Origin: Nemertoderma westbladi | Lineage: Eukaryota; Xenacoelomorpha; Nemertodermatida; Nemertodermatidae | Assembly (NCBI GenBank): GCA_032718475.1 | Contig: JAUCBJ010008094.1 | Span: 1-64,000 of the forward strand | Length of the DNA: 64,000 nt | Direction: 5' to 3' | Part shown: piece by piece, positions 55,301-64,000 of the stretch | Position numbering within the stretch: position 1 is the stretch's first letter | How the letters are laid out: every line of letters begins with the position of its first letter | Made by a program: the position numbers and the translations under genes | Notes under the pieces: model-generated | Databases searched by the model: none | What the model was told of the DNA's origin: nothing | What the model saw: the letters and a program-made list of their open reading frames with translations, nothing else

Positions 55301-58300
55301 ACACTACACCATATTCTACCAACCAGTATTCATTACACTACACCATATTCTACCAACCAGTATTCATTACACTACACCATATTCTACCAACCAGTATTCA
55401 TTACACTACACCATATTCTACCAACCAGTATTCATTACACTACACCATATTCTACCAACCAGTATTCATTACACTACACCATATTCTACCAACCAGTATT
55501 CATTACACTACCAGTATTCATTACACTACCAGTATTCATTACACTACACCATATTCTACCAACCAGTATTCATTACACTACACCATATTCTACCAACCAG
55601 TATTCATTACACTACACCATATTCTACCAACCAGTATTCATTACACTACACCATATTCTACCAACCAGTATTCATTACACTACACCATATTCTACCAACC
55701 AGTATTCATTACACTACACCATATTCTACCAACCAGTATTCATTACACTACACCATATTCTACCAACCAGTATTCATTACACTACACCATATTCTACCAA
55801 CCAGTATTCATTACACTACACCATATTCTACCAACCAGTATTCATTACACTACACCATATTCTACCAACCAGTATTCATTACACTACACCATATTCTACC
55901 AACCAGTATTCATTACACTACCAGTATTCATTACACTACCAGTATTCATTACACTACACCATATTCTACCAACCAGTATTCATTACACTACACCATATTC
56001 TACCAACCAGTATTCATTACACTACACCATATTCTACCAACCAGTATTCATTACACTACACCATATTCTACCAACCAGTATTCATTACACTACACCATAT
56101 TCTACCAACCAGTATTCATTACACTACACCATATTCTACCAACCAGTATTCATTACACTACACCATATTCTACCAACCAGTATTCATTACACTACACCAT
56201 ATTCTACCAACCAGTATTCATTACACTACACCATATTCTACCAACCAGTATTCATTACACTACACCATATTCTACCAACCAGTATTCATTACACTACACC
56301 ATATTCTACCAACCAGTATTCATTACACTACACCATATTCTACCAACCAGTATTCATTACACTACACCATATTCTACCAACCAGTATTCATTACACTACA
56401 CCATATTCTACCAACCAGTATTCATTACACTACACCATATTCTACCAACCAGTATTCATTACACTACACCATATTCTACCAACCAGTATTCATTACACTA
56501 CACCATATTCTACCAACCAGTATTCATTACACTACACCATATTCTACCAACCAGTATTCATTACACTACACCATATTCTACCAACCAGTATTCATTACAC
56601 TACACCATATTCTACCAACCAGTATTCATTACACTACACCATATTCTACCAACCAGTATTCATTACACTACACCATATTCTACCAACCAGTATTCATTAC
56701 ACTACACCATATTCTACCAACCAGTATTCATTACACTACACCATATTCTACCAACCAGTATTCATTACACTACACCATATTCTACCAACCAGTATTCATT
56801 ACACTACACCATATTCTACCAACCAGTATTCATTACACTACACCATATTCTACCAACCAGTATTCATTACACTACACCATATTCTACCAACCAGTATTCA
56901 TTACACTACACCATATTCTACCAACCAGTATTCATTACACTACCAGTATTCATTCCTCACCACTACCAGTATTCATTACTCTACACCATATTCTACCAAC
57001 CAGTATTCATTACACTACACCATATTCTACCAACCAGTATTCATTACACTACACCATATTCTACCAACCAGTATTCATTACACTACACCATATTCTACCA
57101 ACCAGTATTCATTACACTACACCATATTCTACCAACCAGTATTCATTACACTACACCATATTCTACCAACCAGTATTCATTACACTACACCATATTCTAC
57201 CAACCAGTATTCATTACACTACACCATATTCTACCAACCAGTATTCATTACACTACACCATATTCTACCAACCAGTATTCATTACACTACACCATATTCT
57301 ACCAACCAGTATTCATTACACTACACCATATTCTACCAACCAGTATTCATTACACTACACCATATTCTACCAACCAGTATTCATTACACTACACCATATT
57401 CTACCAACCAGTATTCATTACACTACACCATATTCTACCAACCAGTATTCATTACACTACACCATATTCTACCAACCAGTATTCATTACACTACACCATA
57501 TTCTACCAACCAGTATTCATTACACTACACCATATTCTACCAACCAGTATTCATTACACTACACCATATTCTACCAACCAGTATTCATTACACTACACCA
57601 TATTCTACCAACCAGTATTCATTACACTACACCATATTCTACCAACCAGTATTCATTACACTACACCATATTCTACCAACCAGTATTCATTACACTACAC
57701 CATATTCTACCAACCAGTATTCATTACACTACACCATATTCTACCAACCAGTATTCATTACACTACACCATATTCTACCAACCAGTATTCATTACACTAC
57801 ACCATATTCTACCAACCAGTATTCATTACACTACACCATATTCTACCAACCAGTATTCATTACACTACACCATATTCTACCAACCAGTATTCATTACACT
57901 ACACCATATTCTACCAACCAGTATTCATTACACTACACCATATTCTACCAACCAGTATTCATTACACTACACCATATTCTACCAACCAGTATTCATTACA
58001 CTACACCATATTCTACCAACCAGTATTCATTACACTACACCATATTCTACCAACCAGTATTCATTACACTACACCATATTCTACCAACCAGTATTCATTA
58101 CACTACACCATATTCTACCAACCAGTATTCATTACACTACACCATATTCTACCAACCAGTATTCATTACACTACACCATATTCTACCAACCAGTATTCAT
58201 TACACTACACCATATTCTGCCAACCAGTATTCATTACACTACCAGTATTCATTACACTACCAGTATTCATTACACTACCAGTATTCATTACTCTACACCA

Positions 58301-61300
58301 TATTCTACCAACCAGTATTCATTACTCTACACCATATTCTACCAACCAGTATTCATTACACTACACCATATTCTACCAACCAGTATTCATTACTCTACAC
58401 CATATTCTACCAACCAGTATTCATTACACTACACCATATTCTACCAACCAGTATTCATTACACTACACCATATTCTACCAACCAGTATTCATTACACTAC
58501 ACCATATTCTACCAACCAGTATTCATTACACTACACCATATTCTACCAACCAGTATTCATTACACTACACCATATTCTACCAACCAGTATTCATTACTCT
58601 ACACCATATTCTACCAACCAGTATTCATTACTCTACACCATATTCTACCAACCAGTATTCATTACTCTACACCATATTCTACCAACCAGTATTCATTACT
58701 CTACACCATATTCTACCAACCAGTATTCATTACACTACACCATATTCTACCAACCAGTATTCATTACACTACACCATATTCTACCAACCAGTATTCATTA
58801 CACTACACCATATTCTACCAACCAGTATTCATTACACTACACCATATTCTACCAACCAGTATTCATTACACTACACCATATTCTACCAACCAGTATTCAT
58901 TACACTACACCATATTCTACCAACCAGTATTCATTACTCTACACCATATTCTACCAACCAGTATTCATTACTCTACACCATATTCTACCAACCAGTATTC
59001 ATTACACTACACCATATTCTACCAACCAGTATTCATTACACTACACCATATTCTACCAACCAGTATTCATTACACTACACCATATTCTACCAACCAGTAT
59101 TCATTACACTACACCATATTCTACCAACCAGTATTCATTACACTACACCATATTCTACCAACCAGTATTCATTACACTACACCATATTCTGCCAACCAGT
59201 ATTCATTACACTACACCATATTCTACCAACCAGTATTCATTACACTACCAGTATTCATTACTCTACACCATATTCTACCAACCAGTATTCATTACTCTAC
59301 ACCATATTCTACCAACCAGTATTCATTACTCTACACCATATTCTACCAACCAGTATTCATTACTCTACACCATATTCTACCAACCAGTATTCATTACTCT
59401 ACACCATATTCTACCAACCAGTATTCATTACACTACACCATATTCTACCAACCAGTATTCATTACTCTACACCATATTCTACCAACCAGTATTCATTACT
59501 CTACACCATATTCTACCAACCAGTATTCATTACACTACACCATATTCTACCAACCAGTATTCATTACTCTACACCATATTCTACCAACCAGTATTCATTA
59601 CTCTACACCATATTCTACCAACCAGTATTCATTACTCTACACCATATTCTACCAACCAGTATTCATTACTCTACACCATATTCTACCAACCAGTATTCAT
59701 TACACTACACCATATTCTACCAACCAGTATTCATTACTCTACACCATATTCTACCAACCAGTATTCATTACTCTACACCATATTCTACCAACCAGTATTC
59801 ATTACTCTACACCATATTCTACCAACCAGTATTCATTACTCTACACCATATTCTACCAACCAGTATTCATTACTCTACACCATATTCTACCAACCAGTAT
59901 TCATTACTCTACACCATATTCTACCAACCAGTATTCATTACACTACACCATATTCTACCAACCAGTATTCATTACTCTACACCATATTCTACCAACCAGT
60001 ATTCATTACTCTACACCATATTCTACCAACCAGTATTCATTACACTACACCATATTCTACCAACCAGTATTCATTACACTACACCATATTCTACCAACCA
60101 GTATTCATTACACTACACCATATTCTACCAACCAGTATTCATTACACTACACCATATTCTACCAACCAGTATTCATTACACTACACCATATTCTGCCAAC
60201 CAGTATTCATTACACTACCAGTATTCATTACACTACCAGTATTCATTACACTACCAGTATTCATTACTCTACACCATATTCTACCAACCAGTATTCATTA
60301 CACTACACCATATTCTACCAACCAGTATTCATTACACTACACCATATTCTACCAACCAGTATTCATTACACTACACCATATTCTACCAACCAGTATTCAT
60401 TACACTACACCATATTCTACCAACCAGTATTCATTACACTACACCATATTCTACCAACCAGTATTCATTACACTACACCATATTCTACCAACCAGTATTC
60501 ATTACACTACACCATATTCTACCAACCAGTATTCATTACACTACACCATATTCTACCAACCAGTATTCATTACACTACCAGTATTCATTACACTACCATA
60601 TTCTACCAACCAGTATTCATTACTCTACACCATATTCTACCAACCAGTATTCATTACTCTACACCATATTCTACCAACCAGTATTCATTACACTACACCA
60701 TATTCTACCAACCAGTATTCATTACTCTACACCATATTCTACCAACCAGTATTCATTACACTACACCATATTCTACCAACCAGTATTCATTACTCTACAC
60801 CATATTCTACCAACCAGTATTCATTACACTACACCATATTCTACCAACCAGTATTCATTACACTACACCATATTCTACCAACCAGTATTCATTACTCTAC
60901 ACCATATTCTACCAACCAGTATTCATTACACTACACCATATTCTACCAACCAGTATTCATTACACTACACCATATTCTACCAACCAGTATTCATTACACT
61001 ACACCATATTCTACCAACCAGTATTCATTACACTACACCATATTCTACCAACCAGTATTCATTACACTACACCATATTCTACCAACCAGTATTCATTACA
61101 CTACACCATATTCTACCAACCAGTATTCATTACACTACACCATATTCTACCAACCAGTATTCATTACACTACACCATATTCTACCAACCAGTATTCATTA
61201 CACTACACCATATTCTACCAACCAGTATTCATTACACTACACCATATTCTACCAACCAGTATTCATTACACTACACCATATTCTACCAACCAGTATTCAT

Positions 61301-64000
61301 TACACTACACCATATTCTACCAACCAGTATTCATTACACTACACCATATTCTACCAACCAGTATTCATTACACTACACCATATTCTACCAACCAGTATTC
61401 ATTACACTACACCATATTCTACCAACCAGTATTCATTACACTACACCATATTCTACCAACCAGTATTCATTACACTACACCATATTCTACCAACCAGTAT
61501 TCATTACACTACACCATATTCTACCAACCAGTATTCATTACACTACACCATATTCTACCAACCAGTATTCATTACACTACACCATATTCTACCAACCAGT
61601 ATTCATTACACTACACCATATTCTACCAACCAGTATTCATTACACTACACCATATTCTACCAACCAGTATTCATTACACTACACCATATTCTACCAACCA
61701 GTATTCATTACACTACACCATATTCTACCAACCAGTATTCATTACACTACACCATATTCTACCAACCAGTATTCATTACACTACACCATATTCTACCAAC
61801 CAGTATTCATTACACTACACCATATTCTACCAACCAGTATTCATTACACTACACCATATTCTACCAACCAGTATTCATTACACTACACCATATTCTACCA
61901 ACCAGTATTCATTACACTACACCATATTCTACCAACCAGTATTCATTACACTACACCATATTCTACCAACCAGTATTCATTACACTACACCATATTCTAC
62001 CAACCAGTATTCATTACACTACACCATATTCTACCAACCAGTATTCATTACACTACACCATATTCTACCAACCAGTATTCATTACACTACACCATATTCT
62101 ACCAACCAGTATTCATTACACTACACCATATTCTACCAACCAGTATTCATTACACTACACCATATTCTACCAACCAGTATTCATTACACTACACCATATT
62201 CTACCAACCAGTATTCATTACACTACACCATATTCTACCAACCAGTATTCATTACACTACACCATATTCTACCAACCAGTATTCATTACACTACACCATA
62301 TTCTACCAACCAGTATTCATTACACTACACCATATTCTACCAACCAGTATTCATTACACTACACCATATTCTACCAACCAGTATTCATTACACTACACCA
62401 TATTCTACCAACCAGTATTCATTACACTACAGTATTCATTCACTATTCTACCAACCAGTATTCATTACACTACACCATATTCTACCAACCAGTATTCATT
62501 ACACTACACCATATTCTACCAACCAGTATTCATTACACTACACCATATTCTACCAACCAGTATTCATTACACTACACCATATTCTACCAACCAGTATTCA
62601 TTACACTACACCATATTCTACCAACCAGTATTCATTACACTACACCATATTCTACCAACCAGTATTCATTACACTACACCATATTCTACCAACCAGTATT
62701 CATTACACTACACCATATTCTACCAACCAGTATTCATTACACTACACCATATTCTACCAACCAGTATTCATTACACTACACCATATTCTACCAACCAGTA
62801 TTCATTACACTACACCATATTCTACCAACCAGTATTCATTACACTACACCATATTCTACCAACCAGTATTCATTACACTACACCATATTCTACCAACCAG
62901 TATTCATTACACTACACCATATTCTACCAACCAGTATTCATTACACTACACCATATTCTACCAACCAGTATTCATTACACTACACCATATTCTACCAACC
63001 AGTATTCATTACACTACACCATATTCTACCAACCAGTATTCATTACACTACACCATATTCTACCAACCAGTATTCATTACACTACACCATATTCTACCAA
63101 CCAGTATTCATTACACTACACCATATTCTACCAACCAGTATTCATTACACTACACCATATTCTACCAACCAGTATTCATTACACTACACCATATTCTACC
63201 AACCAGTATTCATTACACTACACCATATTCTACCAACCAGTATTCATTACACTACACCATATTCTACCAACCAGTATTCATTACACTACACCATATTCTA
63301 CCAACCAGTATTCATTACACTACACCATATTCTACCAACCAGTATTCATTACACTACACCATATTCTACCAACCAGTATTCATTACACTACACCATATTC
63401 TACCAACCAGTATTCATTACACTACACCATATTCTACCAACCAGTATTCATTACACTACACCATATTCTACCAACCAGTATTCATTACACTACACCATAT
63501 TCTACCAACCAGTATTCATTACACTACACCATATTCTACCAACCAGTATTCATTACACTACACCATATTCTACCAACCAGTATTCATTACACTACACCAT
63601 ATTCTACCAACCAGTATTCATTACACTACACCATATTCTACCAACCAGTATTCATTACACTACACCATATTCTACCAACCAGTATTCATTACACTACACC
63701 ATATTCTACCAACCAGTATTCATTACACTACACCATATTCTACCAACCAGTATTCATTACACTACACCATATTCTACCAACCAGTATTCATTACACTACA
63801 CCATATTCTACCAACCAGTATTCATTACACTACACCATATTCTACCAACCAGTATTCATTACACTACACCATATTCTACCAACCAGTATTCATTACACTA
63901 CACCATATTCTACCAACCAGTATTCATTACACTACACCATATTCTACCAACCAGTATTCATTACACTACACCATATTCTACCAACCAGTATTCATTACAC
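52327..64000 (+). repeat. 34-bp satellite array, over 330 copies, runs off the window
   Basis: The unit CCAGTATTCATTACACTACA plus CCATATTCTACCAA (34 bp) is interspersed with a short 18-bp form, CCAGTATTCATTACACTA, that lacks the second half. The variable sites are ACACTA, ACTCTA and ACACAA, and CTACCAA or CTGCCAA. Between 53.7 and 54.2 kb a 240-bp higher-order unit (six 34-mers plus two 18-mers) repeats three times in register. From 55.6 to 58.2 and 60.9 to 64.0 kb the array is almost uniform; 58.2-60.8 kb is rich in the CTCTAC variant. Rare scars lie at 56952-56975 and 62431-62447. No coding frames. Confidence 0.97.

Overview
The window is a repeat-dominated stretch of an animal nuclear genome, most likely a marine invertebrate. 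The evidence is a Cys-loop ligand-gated channel gene, one spliced exon of a DYRK-family kinase, several non-LTR retrotransposons, a tRNA-derived SINE and very long satellite arrays. I cannot name the phylum. Nothing looks bacterial or viral, and there is no operon logic. The real host genes are few: an intact, apparently intronless Cys-loop receptor (13165-14439, +) and a kinase exon with consensus splice sites (46170-46306, +).

Layout. 1-1415: the 5' end of an RTE-like LINE, cut by a palindromic (foldback) repeat. 2880-7300 (-): a nearly complete NeSL-like retrotransposon carrying a Ulp1-type protease, a SAP domain, a reverse transcriptase and a restriction-like endonuclease, broken by one frameshift at a G run. 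7546-10363: a decayed transposase-like gene with three in-frame TGA codons and one frameshift, flanked by repeated 14-bp motifs. 11571-12955: a LINE tail split by a 1029-bp non-autonomous DNA transposon with a 9-bp target duplication. 13165-14439: the channel gene. 15175-18725: a LINE ORF1 remnant next to a decayed antisense RTE-like LINE. 20096-29330: about 149 copies of a 62-bp satellite. 30392-32784: a 2.4-kb multi-level inverted repeat. 34575-36246: an 18-bp and a 12-bp array, followed by a scrap of LINE 3' end. 39873-40160: a 19-bp array. 43290-44040: another LINE fragment. 45046-46055: a 63-bp array, directly before the kinase exon. 46430-46580: a SINE. 47012-48008: a second transposon related to the one at 11761. 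48252-50805: a 28-bp array hit by a young, 5'-truncated LINE. 51888-52302: a MITE-like element. 52327-64000: a 34-bp satellite with higher-order structure that runs off the window end.

The most original observation is the pair of transposons at 11761-12789 and 47012-48008. Both have 9-bp target duplications and start with nearly the same tip, but each has filled its ends with a different iterated 14-15 bp motif (GGACAATTCGGTCC or GGACACTTCCCCCC) in inverted orientation. They look like sister families of one non-autonomous element class. At least six copies of one RTE-like LINE family are scattered through the window, and they serve as markers for dating the other insertions.
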